Shown here in pieces: positions 44,127 through 54,204 of a DNA stretch of 64,000 bases. The notes under the pieces are model-generated. The model was given only the letters and a program-made list of their open reading frames with translations, was not told the origin of the DNA and made no database searches. Source of the stretch: an uncultured Gammaproteobacteria bacterium (GTDB lineage Bacteria; Pseudomonadota; Gammaproteobacteria; Nitrosococcales; Methylophagaceae); contig CALCCU010000166.1 in assembly GCA_937900515.1 (NCBI GenBank), positions 1-64,000 on the forward strand, written 5' to 3'. A program made the position numbers and the translations under genes. How positions within the stretch are numbered: position 1 is the first letter of the stretch; each line of letters starts with the position of its first letter.

Positions 44127-45346
44127 GCAAATAGCTCCTGAACTTTCTTAATACCATCTACGAGGGCATCGACTTCTTCCATCGTATTATAAAATGCGAA
44201 TGATGCTCTCGCCGTTGCGGGAATACCAAAAAACTGCATCACAGGCTGAGCACAATGATGACCTGTTCGAATAGCAACACCCTGTTGATCAAAAATAGTA
44301 CCTACGTCATGAGGGTGAACACCATCAATCATAAACGACAATACACTGGCTTTGTTTTGAGCCGTACCAATAATCCGAACGCCTGCTAGATCGCTCACTT
44401 TCTCTGTAGCTGATACTAATAAGTCATGCTCATGTTGAGCAATCTTTTCAATACCAATATATTGCATATAATCAATCGCGGCACCTAGACCAATCGCACC
44501 TGAAATATTAGGCGTACCTGCTTCAAATTTGTAAGGTAATTCATTGTATTGAGTATGATCGAAACTCACAGATAAGATCATATCACCACCACCTTGCCAT
44601 GGCGGCATTTCTTCTAATAACGCTTGCTTGCCATACATGGCTCCGATACCTGTTGGTGCAAACATTTTATGGCCAGAGAAGACGTAAAAATCACAATCCA
44701 AATCCTGAACATCTACCATCATATGAGGCACAGCTTGAGCACCATCAACCAAGACAGGAATACCTTTAGCATGTGCTTTTTCAATCATTTCTTTAACTGG
44801 GTTAACGGTACCTAATGCATTTGATACATGACCAATTGCCATGATTTTAGTGCGTTCAGTTAATAAGTTTTCCAATCCTGATAGATCGAGCTCACCGACC
44901 TGAGTCATAGGAATGACTTTTAATCTCGCACCTGTCTGCTCACATAACATTTGCCAAGGCACAATATTGGCGTGATGCTCCATATGACTAATAAGGATTT
45001 CATCGCCTGCTGATAGCATAGGTCTAACAAAACTTTGAGCAATCAAGTTAACTGCTTCTGTCGCACCTCTAACAAATACAATTTCTTTATCCGATTTTGC
45101 ATTTACAAAGCCACGAACTTTTGATCTCGCTCCTTCATAGGCATCAGTAGCTCGCTGACTTAAGCGATGCACACCTCGGTGTACATTGGCATTATCGTTA
45201 CGATAATAATCAGATACAGCATCAATCACTTGTACAGGTTTCTGACTACTTGCAGCATTATCTAAGTAAACCAAAGGCTGTCCGTAGATTTCTTGATGCA
45301 AAATTGGGAAATCATTTCGAATAGCAGTTAAATCTAGCAGGCTCAT
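44123..45346 (-). CDS. sufS: Cysteine desulfurase SufS
   Basis: A 407-aa PLP enzyme that takes sulfur from cysteine for Fe-S cluster building. The PLP lysine is Lys227 (FSGHKMFAPTGIG) and the persulfide cysteine is Cys365 (RTGHHCAQPVM), the class II desulfurase pattern. YLDNAASSQKP and HANIVPW are also typical. It partners with SufU encoded next and overlaps sufD by 4 nt. Confidence 0.96.
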   Translation of the reverse strand: MSLLDLTAIRNDFPILHQEIYGQPLVYLDNAASSQKPVQVIDAVSDYYRNDNANVHRGVHRLSQRATDAYEGARSKVRGFVNAKSDKEIVFVRGATEAVNLIAQSFVRPMLSAGDEILISHMEHHANIVPWQMLCEQTGARLKVIPMTQVGELDLSGLENLLTERTKIMAIGHVSNALGTVNPVKEMIEKAHAKGIPVLVDGAQAVPHMMVDVQDLDCDFYVFSGHKMFAPTGIGAMYGKQALLEEMPPWQGGGDMILSVSFDHTQYNELPYKFEAGTPNISGAIGLGAAIDYMQYIGIEKIAQHEHDLLVSATEKVSDLAGVRIIGTAQNKASVLSFMIDGVHPHDVGTIFDQQGVAIRTGHHCAQPVMQFFGIPATARASFAFYNTMEEVDALVDGIKKVQELFA

Positions 45347-46665
45347 AATACTTTGCCACCTTTCGGTAAATGTTTTTCAACTTGAGCCGACAATGCTTCG
45401 CGAATAGTAGCTGAGGAAATACGTTCTAAAACATCTACTGCAAATGCATAGGTTAATAAACTTCGAGCCGTTACTTCATCTAGGCCTCGTGCACGCAGGA
45501 AGAATAAATTATCTTCATTAATCTGACCGACAGTACTACCGTGAGCACTCTTCACATCATCAGCATAGATTTCCATTTCTGGCTTAGTATCAATCTCACA
45601 ACCGCGTGATAATAATAAGTTATGGTTTTGCTGATTCGCATCTGTTTTCTGTGCATCTTTATGAACAATCACTTTGCCGTTAAATACAGCGTGGCTCTGT
45701 TCATCCAACACACCTTTATACAATTCTTCGCTCGTTGTATTAGGCACGGTATGGTCAATTCTCGTGTGGTGATCAACATGCTGCTCACCTGTAACAATAT
45801 ATAAACCGTCCATTGTCGTATGAGACTCTTGGCCAACTAACTTACTTTGAACATCCGTTCTTGCCAACTTAGCCCCTAAAGCAATTGAACTAGTGTTCCA
45901 TTGACTTCCTCTGCCTTGATTTGCAGACAATGTAGCTATATGAAACGCATTTGGTGATTCTTGCTGTAGTTTGTAGTGATTTAATTCAGCATCGCTTGAT
46001 AAAACGACTTCAGTAATCACATTAGTCAATGAAACAGCATCACTCAAACCTACATAATGTTCAATCAAGGTCGCTTTACAATTTTCTTCCATAACAACAA
46101 CATTACGTAAGTGTGTTGCTAAATGTTGAGTTGCGCCACTATTGATAACTAAGACTTCGATAGGCTTATCAATCTGAGCCTCGGCCTTTACTGCAATCAT
46201 ATAGCCATCATTCATCAATAGCATATTGAGTGCATTAAATCCTGCTTTTGCTAGCTCAACCTGCTGTCCAAGGTGAGGTTGTGCCTTTGCTAAACCTTGC
46301 TCAGATGATAGAGGGCAAATAAACAGCCCTTCTGGCAAATTAGTTAAGTTAGATAACTCAGCTGAAAAGATGCCATCAGCAATAACCAAGCGATAACTAT
46401 CACCTAATAAAGCTGCTTGCTCTACTTGTTCAGCAGTAATAGTCGATTCTGAGGCCTGATGGGTAAACTCTTGTTGAGATAGCTCCCATAGACTAGTGTA
46501 TTTCCAGTCTTCTTCTTTTTTCGATGGTAAACCTTGTTTGTTGAAAACAGCCAACGCTTTCAAACGTTGTGCCTTTAACCACTGAACATCATTGCCTAGT
46601 GTGGTATCAACACTGGCAAACGGTGTTGCCAATTCTGTTAATTGTTTCATACTAAGCCTCTTCAT
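45343..46665 (-). CDS. sufD: Fe-S assembly scaffold component SufD
   Basis: A 440-aa SufBD-family protein. The C-terminal beta-helix text ([67 protein letters not shown]) is that of SufD, including the Cys and the late His region (AHGST). It joins SufB and SufC in the SufBC2D scaffold. It overlaps sufC by 14 nt and sufS by 4 nt. Confidence 0.95.
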   Translation of the reverse strand: MKRLSMKQLTELATPFASVDTTLGNDVQWLKAQRLKALAVFNKQGLPSKKEEDWKYTSLWELSQQEFTHQASESTITAEQVEQAALLGDSYRLVIADGIFSAELSNLTNLPEGLFICPLSSEQGLAKAQPHLGQQVELAKAGFNALNMLLMNDGYMIAVKAEAQIDKPIEVLVINSGATQHLATHLRNVVVMEENCKATLIEHYVGLSDAVSLTNVITEVVLSSDAELNHYKLQQESPNAFHIATLSANQGRGSQWNTSSIALGAKLARTDVQSKLVGQESHTTMDGLYIVTGEQHVDHHTRIDHTVPNTTSEELYKGVLDEQSHAVFNGKVIVHKDAQKTDANQQNHNLLLSRGCEIDTKPEMEIYADDVKSAHGSTVGQINEDNLFFLRARGLDEVTARSLLTYAFAVDVLERISSATIREALSAQVEKHLPKGGKVL

Positions 46666-47398
46666 TAACCCAGCTATAACCTGTTTTTTCTAACTCTTTA
46701 GCTAATTCTTTATCACCAGATTTAACAATTTGACCATTAGAAAGGACGTGTACAAAATCAGGAACGATATAGTCAAGAAGACGTTGATAGTGGGTAATCA
46801 TAACGATAGAACGATCAGCTGAACGTAAGGCGTTAACACCATCAGATACGGTTCTTAAAGCATCAATATCAAGCCCAGAATCTGTTTCATCAAGAATCGC
46901 TAGAGAAGGTTCCAATAATGCCATTTGTAAAATTTCATTACGTTTTTTCTCTCCACCAGAGAAGCCTTCATTTACACCGCGATGTAGAAACTGCTCATCC
47001 ATTTTTACTAACTCTAGCTTGCTACGCACTAGAGTTAAGAAATCGATTGCATCTAAATCATCTAAACCTTGATACTTACGAACAGCATTTAAAGCAGCTT
47101 TTAATAAGTAGATATTGCTAACACCTGGAATTTCAACAGGATATTGAAATGCTAAGAAAACACCTCGTTGAGCACGCTCTTCAGCAGCAAGTGCTAATAA
47201 GTCCTCATTTTTATAGAGCACTTCACCTTGAGTAATTTCATAGCCATCACGACCTGCTAGTACATTAGATAATGTACTTTTTCCAGCACCGTTTGGCCCC
47301 ATAATCGCGTGAACTTCACCTGCATTAATAGTCAGGTTTATACCTTTTAAGATTTCTTTGCCATCAACACTGGCATGAAGGTTTTTAATTTCTAACAT
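46652..47398 (-). CDS. sufC: Fe-S assembly ATPase SufC
   Basis: A 248-aa ABC-type ATPase of the SUF scaffold. Walker A is GPNGAGKST (residues about 34-42), signature [12 protein letters not shown], Walker [13 protein letters not shown], followed by the H-loop MITHYQRLL. It energises conformational change of SufB-SufD for cluster assembly. It sits 36 nt after sufB. Confidence 0.97.
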   Translation of the reverse strand: MLEIKNLHASVDGKEILKGINLTINAGEVHAIMGPNGAGKSTLSNVLAGRDGYEITQGEVLYKNEDLLALAAEERAQRGVFLAFQYPVEIPGVSNIYLLKAALNAVRKYQGLDDLDAIDFLTLVRSKLELVKMDEQFLHRGVNEGFSGGEKKRNEILQMALLEPSLAILDETDSGLDIDALRTVSDGVNALRSADRSIVMITHYQRLLDYIVPDFVHVLSNGQIVKSGDKELAKELEKTGYSWVNEEA

Positions 47399-47434
47399 GT
47401 TTAATCTCTTTAATATAGATAGAGGGCGATTGGC

Positions 47435-48892
47435 TTAACCAACCGAGCCTTCAAGTGATAGTCCTAATAAATTCTGTGCTTCTACTGCGAATTCCATTGG
47501 TAATTGACGCATAACGTCTTTACAGAACCCGTTCACAATCATAGATACAGCATCTTCGACATCCATACCGCGTTGTTTACAGTAGAACAATTGATCTTCA
47601 CTAATTTTCGACGTCGATGCTTCATGTTCAACTTGAGCTGTAGGGTTTTTAACCTCGATGTACGGGAAGGTATGAGCACCACATTGATCGCCCATTAACA
47701 GGGAATCACATTCAGTATGATTACGTGCGTTTTCAGCGTTAGGGCCAATGCGTACTAGACCACGGTAGGAATTCTCTGAACGCCCAGCCGAAATACCTTT
47801 TGAAATAATAGTTGAACTCGTGTTTTTACCTAGATGAATCATCTTGGTTCCTGTATCAGCCTGCTGCAAATTATTCGTTACAGCCACTGAGTAAAACTCA
47901 CCAATAGAATTATCACCTTGTAAAATGACACTTGGATACTTCCACGTAACGGCTGAGCCAGTTTCAACTTGAGTCCACGATACTTTTGAGCTTTCACCTC
48001 GACACGCAGCACGCTTGGTGACAAAGTTAAAAATACCGCCCTTGCCATTCTCATCGCCTGGATACCAGTTTTGAACCGTTGAGTATTTAATCTCAGCACG
48101 ATCATGTGCAACTAACTCCACCACGGCAGCATGCAATTGATTGTCATCACGCATCGGAGCGGTACAGCCTTCTAGATAACTTACATAAGCATCGTCATCA
48201 GCAATAATCAATGTACGTTCGAACTGACCCGTGTTAGCAGCATTGATTCGAAAATACGTCGATAATTCCATTGGGCAACGCTTACCTTTCGGAATATAAA
48301 CAAATGACCCATCACTAAATAGAGCTGAATTTAATGCCGCGTAGAAGTTATCTTTATAAGAGACAACGCTACCTAGATACTTTTTAATTAGCTCTGGATG
48401 CTCATGCACTGCTTTTGAAAACGGCATAAACAAAATGCCCTCTTCTGCTAATTTGTCTTGAAATGTATTTGCTACAGACACGCTATCAAATACAGCATCA
48501 ACCGCTACACCCGCTAGTCGAGCACGTTCATCGAGTGGGACACCGAGTTTTTCATAGGTTTTTAATAACTCAGGATCGACTTCATCCAAGCTCTTAGGAC
48601 CATCCGTTTTCTTTTTAGGTGCTGAGTAATAACTAATAGCTTGATAATCAACCTCAGGATAATGGACATGAGCCCACTCAGGTGTTTCAAGTGTTAGCCA
48701 GTGACGATAGGCTTGTAAACGCCATTCTAATAAGAATTCTGGCTCGCCTTTTATACGTGAGATTTCACGAACCGTATCTTCAGTTAAGCCTGGTGGTAAG
48801 CTATCTACTTCAATATCGGTAACAAAACCGGCTTGATAGTCGCCAGCAAGCACATCATCAATTTGTTCTTTTTCAGCTTGTTGTTCAGCCAT
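47435..48892 (-). CDS. sufB: Fe-S assembly scaffold component SufB
   Basis: A 485-aa SufBD-family protein where nascent Fe-S clusters form. Characteristic text includes [72 protein letters not shown] and the late [11 protein letters not shown] with conserved Cys. The ATG at 48892 overlaps the end of the regulator gene by 8 nt; the in-frame start further upstream lies inside that gene and would add a non-homologous tail. Confidence 0.96.
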   Translation of the reverse strand: MAEQQAEKEQIDDVLAGDYQAGFVTDIEVDSLPPGLTEDTVREISRIKGEPEFLLEWRLQAYRHWLTLETPEWAHVHYPEVDYQAISYYSAPKKKTDGPKSLDEVDPELLKTYEKLGVPLDERARLAGVAVDAVFDSVSVANTFQDKLAEEGILFMPFSKAVHEHPELIKKYLGSVVSYKDNFYAALNSALFSDGSFVYIPKGKRCPMELSTYFRINAANTGQFERTLIIADDDAYVSYLEGCTAPMRDDNQLHAAVVELVAHDRAEIKYSTVQNWYPGDENGKGGIFNFVTKRAACRGESSKVSWTQVETGSAVTWKYPSVILQGDNSIGEFYSVAVTNNLQQADTGTKMIHLGKNTSSTIISKGISAGRSENSYRGLVRIGPNAENARNHTECDSLLMGDQCGAHTFPYIEVKNPTAQVEHEASTSKISEDQLFYCKQRGMDVEDAVSMIVNGFCKDVMRQLPMEFAVEAQNLLGLSLEGSVG

Positions 48893-49355
48893 GTAATTCA
48901 CTCTTATTTGATTTTGCTGATGGATAAAAATGTATTGGAGTTTCACCAGCACTATTCGGTACTAACATATCGGAGAGTTTTACTTCATCCAAAGCATGAA
49001 ATACCGCGTTGTTAATACGTGTCCAGTTTGTCTGGACCGTACAATGAGATTCTTGTTCACACTGACTTTCTTCACTTACACATTCAGTCAATGCGATAGG
49101 TCCTTCAAGCGCAGTGATAATTTCAGCAACTGAAATTTGTTTCGGGCTTCGGCTTAAATTATAGCCACCTTGAGCACCACGCTCAGAAGTGAGTAACCCG
49201 CTAGAAGATAATGCTTTCAATACCTTTCTTACTGTTGGCAGGGGCATATTTACAGCATCAGATAGCGTATGAGCACTATGCTTTTGAAATGTTTTTGAAG
49301 CTAAATAGCTCATCAAAACGATACCGTAATCGGTTAATTTTCCCATGCGTAACAT
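48885..49355 (-). CDS. sufR: Rrf2 family SUF operon regulator
   Basis: A 156-aa Rrf2/IscR-type repressor. The N-terminal winged helix has [13 protein letters not shown], then [41 protein letters not shown] (wing). Three cysteines Cys92, Cys99 and Cys105 ([14 protein letters not shown]) should bind an Fe-S cluster; the first gap is one residue longer than the CX5CX5C of IscR. It heads the suf operon and is likely autoregulatory, with an 11-bp palindrome over its own -10 box. AGGAG precedes ATG 49355. The symbol is by role; it is not the cyanobacterial SufR family. Confidence 0.9.
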   Translation of the reverse strand: MLRMGKLTDYGIVLMSYLASKTFQKHSAHTLSDAVNMPLPTVRKVLKALSSSGLLTSERGAQGGYNLSRSPKQISVAEIITALEGPIALTECVSEESQCEQESHCTVQTNWTRINNAVFHALDEVKLSDMLVPNSAGETPIHFYPSAKSNKSELHG

Positions 49356-49376
49356 CGTACACTCTCCTAATATGAG

Positions 49377-49408
49377 ACTATTATAGTATCATTTAAGATA
49401 ATAACCAA
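49377..49408 (-). promoter_or_regulatory. suf operon promoter with overlapping palindrome
   Basis: On the minus strand: -35 TTGGTT (49408-49403), 17-bp spacer, -10 TATAAT (49385-49380). The perfect palindrome ACTATTATAGT (49377-49387) covers the -10. A repressor such as the adjacent Rrf2 protein could bind there and block polymerase when its Fe-S cluster is present. Confidence 0.7.
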
Positions 49409-49562
49409 GCAATATACTAGGCTATTTTGAAGAATACTCTTGTCATATTTATGCGATAATCAGCCATTGTTGAACTTTATCGATATTTAGCTTACTAAAC
49501 ATTCAGCATCAGATATTGATGACTTTAGACATTTATCATTATTGACTTTATGAGTACATAAA

Positions 49563-50249
49563 ATGAAATTAAAATCACTTGCAATTCTTCCCTTTTTATT
49601 TGGAGCTCCAGTAATGGCTGATACTCACGCCGCAAAATTAGATACAGAAAAACAACAACTTAGCTATATTTTTGGTATTCAAGTTGGCCAAAATATGAAA
49701 GCTGAAGGTGTCGAACTAGATATGGAATCATTTTCTGCAGGTGTCGCAGATATGTTTGCAGGCAAACAACCTCAACTGGATCAAGCTACAGCTGAAAAAG
49801 TGATTGGTGAATTCCAGCAGAAAAAAGCCAAAGAAATGGCTGAAGAAATGAACAAGAAACAACAAGTAGCTCAAGCTTTCATGGCTGAAAACGCTAAAAA
49901 AGAAGGTGTTGTAACAACAGAAAGCGGTCTACAGTACGAAATTCTTAAAGAAGGTGACGGTGCACAACCTACTGCAGACGATAAAGTTATCGCACACTAC
50001 AAAGGTACTTTATTAGACGGTACGGTATTTGATAGTTCTTACGACCGTGGCGAACCAGCAACATTCCCAGTTAATGGCGTAATTCAAGGCTGGCAAGAAG
50101 TCCTTCCTATGATGAAAGAAGGCGGTAAATGGCATGTTGTGATTCCTGCTAACCTAGCATACGGCCCACGTGGTGCTGGTCAAGGCTCACCAATCGGTCC
50201 AAATGAAACATTAGAATTTGATATTGAATTAGTTGCTATTACTAAGTAA
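49563..50249 (+). CDS. FKBP-type peptidyl-prolyl isomerase (Mip/FklB-like)
   Basis: A 228-aa periplasmic protein-folding catalyst. The signal peptide (MKLKSLAILPFLFGAPVMA) precedes an N-terminal dimerisation/helical part (about 22-110, KQQLSYIFGIQVGQNMK...). The FKBP domain (130-228) has VIAHYKGTLLDGTVFDSSYDRGEPATFPV, GWQEVLPMMKEGGKW and IPANLAYGPRGAG, the active-site strand. The order matches Legionella Mip and E. coli FkpA/FklB. It is divergent from the suf operon and ends in a strong terminator. Confidence 0.93.
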   Translation: MKLKSLAILPFLFGAPVMADTHAAKLDTEKQQLSYIFGIQVGQNMKAEGVELDMESFSAGVADMFAGKQPQLDQATAEKVIGEFQQKKAKEMAEEMNKKQQVAQAFMAENAKKEGVVTTESGLQYEILKEGDGAQPTADDKVIAHYKGTLLDGTVFDSSYDRGEPATFPVNGVIQGWQEVLPMMKEGGKWHVVIPANLAYGPRGAGQGSPIGPNETLEFDIELVAITK

Positions 50250-50265
50250 TTTAATTCTCAGTTCA

Positions 50266-50307
50266 TAAAAAGCCCCAAGTGATGGTATCACTTGGGGCTT
50301 TTTTTTA
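50266..50307. terminator. Strong terminator between FKBP gene and ampD
   Basis: AGCCCCAAGTGAT (50271-50283) pairs with ATCACTTGGGGCT (50287-50299) around a 3-nt loop, with A residues before and a run of eight T after. It serves the FKBP gene and, read in reverse, possibly ampD. The rest of the gap to 50415 holds nothing recognised. Confidence 0.92.
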
Positions 50308-50415
50308 CGTGGCTGATAGCTTAAAACCAAAAAACTACCAAAGATAATCTAGCGTGTTTAGATCTAGCATTACTTTCAATGTGACTTAATACAGCTTAAT
50401 TTTAGGACTTGCTAA

Positions 50416-50967
50416 TTATTGAGTTAATAAAAAATGTAAGTGCTGCCAATCAAAGTATGGCCCTGGATCGGTTTTTCGACCCGGAGCTATATCTTGATGA
50501 CCAATTATTCTATCTAGGGTGAGATTTGGGTAGCAATGACAAAGCGCCTTTATTAAATCAACTAATGCCTGGTACTGACTTGACTCGAAGTTTTGTTCAT
50601 CACAACCTTCTAATTCGATACCAACTGTAAAGTCATTACATCGTTCAAGACCATCCCAACACGATACGCCAGCATGCCAAGCACGTTTATGAAAGGGTAC
50701 GTATTGAATCAGTTGTCCATCCCGTCTTATCAGTACATGAGCAGATACGCGCACATCTGCAATCGCTTCAAAATAAGGGTGTGCTTTCGGATCCAGCTTA
50801 TTTAAAAACAAATCATCAATCCACCCACCTCCAAATTCACCAGGCGGTAAACTAATGTTATGAATCACAATTCCAGTTATATCAGTACTATCAGGCCGCT
50901 CATCATGATTAGGGGAGCAATGATATTCTGCACCGACTACTAAGCCTACTTGTGTATCAATATTCAA
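50416..50967 (-). CDS. ampD: 1,6-anhydro-N-acetylmuramyl-L-alanine amidase
   Basis: A 183-aa cytoplasmic zinc amidase that removes peptides from anhydro-muropeptides in cell-wall recycling. Zinc ligands lie in IVIHNISLPP (first His), KRAWHAGVSCW (second His) and GHQDIAPGRKTDPGP (Asp), and FGGGWIDDLFLNKLD is an AmpD mark. Loss of AmpD commonly derepresses chromosomal beta-lactamase in bacteria that have AmpC; none is seen here. It is only 2 nt after the CBS gene, so it ends the DUF1538-PII-CBS transcript. Confidence 0.95.
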   Translation of the reverse strand: MNIDTQVGLVVGAEYHCSPNHDERPDSTDITGIVIHNISLPPGEFGGGWIDDLFLNKLDPKAHPYFEAIADVRVSAHVLIRRDGQLIQYVPFHKRAWHAGVSCWDGLERCNDFTVGIELEGCDEQNFESSQYQALVDLIKALCHCYPNLTLDRIIGHQDIAPGRKTDPGPYFDWQHLHFLLTQ

Positions 50968-50969
50968 AC

Positions 50970-51374
50970 CTAATCCCTATCTCTAACACCATACAAAACC
51001 ATACCTGTAACACTTACTACACCAACTAACTTGCCGTTATCTATAACTGGAGCACGTGATAAGTCCAATTGCTCTAATAAGCGAGCACAGTAGCGAATAT
51101 CCATTGATGCATCGATGGTAATGGCGGGTTTTGTCATAATTTCATATACATTGACACGATCAGGTGACCTATCTCGAGCTAATACATGATGTGCAATATC
51201 TGACATTCTAACGACGCCATATTCATCATTGTCATGCCGCTTATCAACTATCATCATTTTATTTTCTAAGTTTTTCATTTGGATCAATGCGTTAGATATG
51301 GTTGTCATACCATCGATGATATCAATTCCCGCACGCATTACATCACGCACACGTACTAGTTCTTTTGGCTTCAT
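50970..51374 (-). CDS. CBS-domain protein
   Basis: A 134-aa protein that is essentially one pair of CBS domains (about 10-70 and 75-130): VRDVMRAGIDIIDGMTTISNAL, YGVVRMSDIA, then YEIMTKPAITIDASMDIRYCARLLEQLDLSRAPVIDNGKLVGVVSVTG. CBS pairs usually bind adenine nucleotides and regulate a transporter or enzyme. It starts 1 nt from the end of the PII-like gene and shares the DUF1538 operon, so it may tune those membrane proteins. Confidence 0.88.
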   Translation of the reverse strand: MKPKELVRVRDVMRAGIDIIDGMTTISNALIQMKNLENKMMIVDKRHDNDEYGVVRMSDIAHHVLARDRSPDRVNVYEIMTKPAITIDASMDIRYCARLLEQLDLSRAPVIDNGKLVGVVSVTGMVLYGVRDRD

Positions 51375-51725
51375 TTAGATTTCATCCTCTACAATAGTTT
51401 GTAATGTTTGTATTTGATGTGACACACCAACGGCATCCTCAACATCAATTTGAATAGCTATTCCTGACCCAGGTTTATTATCAAACTGACCCGCTTCTTC
51501 AATAGTTTCTAATATCTGTCTGCTCATGTGCTCTTCGACTAAAAACAAAATTACATCACGTTGGGTTTCTAGATTTAGCCCAAAGAAGGTTTTGCTCTGT
51601 TCCACCCCTTCTCCGCGGGCATTATTGATAATAGTTGAACCAGTCGCCCCTGCATCGCGAGCAGCTTTCATAACTTGGTCAGATTTACTATCTTCGACAA
51701 AACATATAATCAACTTAAAATGCAT
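51375..51725 (-). CDS. PII-like signalling protein
   Basis: A 116-aa protein with the ferredoxin-like PII fold: KLIICFVEDSKSDQVMKAARDAGATGSTIINNARG, FFGLNLETQRDVILFLVEEHMSRQILETI and GSGIAIQIDVEDAVGV. The T-loop is short, and the uridylylation tyrosine of GlnB is not present, so this is a PII-like protein rather than GlnB/GlnK. By analogy with PII control of AmtB or SbtA it may bind a nucleotide and gate the DUF1538 proteins encoded upstream. That is inference from the operon. Confidence 0.82.
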   Translation of the reverse strand: MHFKLIICFVEDSKSDQVMKAARDAGATGSTIINNARGEGVEQSKTFFGLNLETQRDVILFLVEEHMSRQILETIEEAGQFDNKPGSGIAIQIDVEDAVGVSHQIQTLQTIVEDEI

Positions 51726-51727
51726 TA

Positions 51728-52519
51728 TTAGCGATCCTCACTCTTAATTTGTTTTTTTAGCACACGCCATTCAGATAATTGTGCATAGGCCATTACACTC
51801 ATAATTGGGAATAAACTAGCAAAAGCGATCAAGCCAAACCCATCTAAAAGTGGACTACGGCCAGGTACGGTTGAAGCAAGGCCTAAACCTAAAGCAGCGA
51901 CTAAAGGTACGGTAACAGTCGATGTCGTTACGCCGCCTGAGTCATACGCTAATGCAATAATCATTTTCGGAGCATAAAAAGTCTGAATAATCACTACGAC
52001 ATAACCCACCATAATGTAATATTGTAACGGTGTGCCTGTAATAATTCGAAATGTCCCTAATGCAATACCGGCGGCGACACCTAATGCAACGGCAATTCGT
52101 AATCCCCACACAGAAATAGCACCACCCGATACCTCTTCAGCTTTAATAGCCACGGCTAATAAAGAGGGTTCGGCAATAGTAGTTGAAAACCCAATTGCAG
52201 CAGCAAATATATATACCCACATATAATCTTGCCAATGAATAATAGTGGGAACCGATGCCATACCGTTATAAATAAATGCGGGATCAGTCAGCTGTGCCGC
52301 CATGAGTTTCCCAAGAGGGAAAAGCGCTTGTTCTAGGCCTTGTAAAAATAGTGTTAGACCAACTAAGACATAAAAGAAACCTATAAGCACCTTTTTAAGG
52401 TTCGTAATGGCCTTTCGTATAACCAATAACTGAAAGCCAAAAATAATAACGGCAATAGGTACGACATCTTTTAATGTGGATATAAAGTCACTGGCTAATA
52501 CTGTTAGAAATTCCATCAA
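51728..52519 (-). CDS. DUF1538 membrane protein (second copy)
   Basis: A 263-aa integral membrane protein with about seven hydrophobic helices. The DUF1538 signature [26 protein letters not shown] is followed by [20 protein letters not shown]. The TTST/GG-rich loop looks like a re-entrant or ion-binding segment, suggesting a transporter or channel, but no substrate is known. It is paralogous to the gene at 52516-53250, with which it overlaps by 4 nt; the two may form a heteromer. A PII-like gene follows 2 nt later. Confidence 0.85.
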   Translation of the reverse strand: MMEFLTVLASDFISTLKDVVPIAVIIFGFQLLVIRKAITNLKKVLIGFFYVLVGLTLFLQGLEQALFPLGKLMAAQLTDPAFIYNGMASVPTIIHWQDYMWVYIFAAAIGFSTTIAEPSLLAVAIKAEEVSGGAISVWGLRIAVALGVAAGIALGTFRIITGTPLQYYIMVGYVVVIIQTFYAPKMIIALAYDSGGVTTSTVTVPLVAALGLGLASTVPGRSPLLDGFGLIAFASLFPIMSVMAYAQLSEWRVLKKQIKSEDR

Positions 52520-53250
52520 AACATCATTCCATAAGCCATTACAAAAATCATAGGCGTTAAGGATGCGAAGGCAATCAGGCCAAAACCATCTGTCATCGGG
52601 TTTCGCCCCTTAATACTTGAAGCTAGGCCAACACCGAGAGCAGTAACTAGAGGAACAGTAATTGTTGAAGTTGTCACGCCACCAGAATCATAGGCTATTC
52701 CAATAATCTCCTTAGGAGCAATAGTGGTCATTAATACAACGCCCATATAGCCGGCGATGATTAGGTAATGTATAGGCCAACCTTTTAATATGCGTAATAC
52801 ACCCAGTACGATTGCAAATCCTACCGAGATAGCAACGGTATAACGTAGGCCTGCTGCATAACGGCTCATTGCCATCTCAGTCTCTTCTATCACGCCTCCA
52901 ACGGCAGCCACACTTGCAGCTTCTTGAGCAACCGCTATAAGCGCGGGTTCGGCTACTGTAGTGCCAAACCCTAATGAGAAAGCAAATAATAGCAGCCAGA
53001 AAACACTACCTTTACGTGCAAAAGCATAGGCCATGCTCTCACCAATTGGAAACAGCCCCATTTCAAGGCCGCGGATGAAGAAGGTCAGCCCTAGCATCAC
53101 AAGCAAGACTCCGCCGAGTATCTCCCCAACATTTGGAATAGGCTGTTGTAATACTATGAGTTGAAAGAAAGCGATGACAGCAATGATCGACGCAAGATCT
53201 CGCGCACTACTTAAGAAGTAGCGTAAAAAGATAGAAAATTGCGCTTTCAC
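52516..53250 (-). CDS. DUF1538 membrane protein (first copy)
   Basis: A 244-aa paralogue of the next gene, with the same order of helices. It has the core [46 protein letters not shown] and the earlier [19 protein letters not shown], which also has a counterpart in the second copy ([21 protein letters not shown]). It is the first gene of the DUF1538-DUF1538-PII-CBS-ampD unit, divergent from nadC. Function unknown. Confidence 0.85.
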   Translation of the reverse strand: MKAQFSIFLRYFLSSARDLASIIAVIAFFQLIVLQQPIPNVGEILGGVLLVMLGLTFFIRGLEMGLFPIGESMAYAFARKGSVFWLLLFAFSLGFGTTVAEPALIAVAQEAASVAAVGGVIEETEMAMSRYAAGLRYTVAISVGFAIVLGVLRILKGWPIHYLIIAGYMGVVLMTTIAPKEIIGIAYDSGGVTTSTITVPLVTALGVGLASSIKGRNPMTDGFGLIAFASLTPMIFVMAYGMMF

Positions 53251-53295
53251 CAGTTACCCTTATTACTTTAAATATTGTTTAAGATTTTCGAGACT

Positions 53296-54138
53296 ATGAA
53301 ATATAAAAATACAGTACCTAAAGACCTTATTACTTATCAGGTCAAATTAGCACTACAAGAGGACATTGGTCAACAAGATTTAACGGCGGATTTAATTCCC
53401 GCAGATACACAGGCAACAGCAACTATTATAACTCGAGAAAAAGCGACGTTATGTGGGCAAGCATGGTGTAACGAAGTATTTAAGCAACTAGATGAAACCA
53501 TTCGTATCGAATGGCATTTTACAGATGGTGATAGCCTGCAAGAGAATGACATACTTTGTACACTTCATGGTTCAGCTAGAACGCTTTTAACAGGTGAACG
53601 AACAGCCATGAATTTTATTCAAACCCTATCGGCAACAGCCACATTAGTAAAGCAATATACCGATCGCGTTGCGGGGTTAACGGTTGATATTCTAGATACT
53701 AGAAAAACGATTCCAATGCTGCGATTTGCACAAAAATATGCCGTGTTATGTGGTGGTGGTGTCAATCACCGGTTTGGTTTATATGATGGAGTATTAATAA
53801 AAGAAAATCATATTAACGCTGCTGGCTCTATTACGAATGCGGTTCAACAAGCACGAGATTTACATACACACATAGCGATTGAAGTCGAAGTTGAAAATTT
53901 TGATGAGCTAGAACAGGCTCTGAATGCGGGAGCGGATATCATCTTATTAGATAATTTTGATATTCCTGATTTACAAAAGGCAATAGCAATCAACCAAGGC
54001 AAAGCAAAGCTTGAAGCTTCCGGCGGTATAACCATTGAAAACCTAAGAGCAATTGCAGAAACTGGGGTTGACCGTATATCGATTGGCGCATTAACCAAAG
54101 ATATTAAAGCTGTGGACTTATCAATGCGTTTTATTTAG
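53296..54138 (+). CDS. nadC: Nicotinate-nucleotide pyrophosphorylase
   Basis: A 280-aa quinolinate phosphoribosyltransferase of NAD synthesis, converting quinolinate and PRPP to nicotinate mononucleotide. Visible marks are LQEDIGQQDLTADLIP, GERTAMNFIQTLSATAT, DTRKTIPMLRFAQKYAVLCGGGVNHRFGLYDGVLIKENHI and EASGGITIENLRAIAETGVDRISIGALTK. The ATG at 53296 has a GAG 4 nt upstream; a TTG at 53275 is possible but less likely. A terminator follows. Confidence 0.95.
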   Translation: MKYKNTVPKDLITYQVKLALQEDIGQQDLTADLIPADTQATATIITREKATLCGQAWCNEVFKQLDETIRIEWHFTDGDSLQENDILCTLHGSARTLLTGERTAMNFIQTLSATATLVKQYTDRVAGLTVDILDTRKTIPMLRFAQKYAVLCGGGVNHRFGLYDGVLIKENHINAAGSITNAVQQARDLHTHIAIEVEVENFDELEQALNAGADIILLDNFDIPDLQKAIAINQGKAKLEASGGITIENLRAIAETGVDRISIGALTKDIKAVDLSMRFI

Positions 54139-54146
54139 ACATAAAA

Positions 54147-54182
54147 AAAACCGTGATACCTAAATAGCATCACGGTTTTCTT
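54147..54182. terminator. Bidirectional terminator after nadC
   Basis: AAAACCGTGAT (54147-54157) pairs with ATCACGGTTTT (54169-54179), with A- and T-runs on either side. It lies between the convergent nadC and PepSY genes and can serve both. Confidence 0.88.
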
Positions 54183-54204
54183 TAATCTTTAGCTAAGAGT
54201 AAGT

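Noticed and set aside
51375-51725. GlnB/GlnK nitrogen regulator
   Set aside because: The T-loop uridylylation tyrosine is missing and neither amtB nor glnA is adjacent; a PII-like protein fits better.
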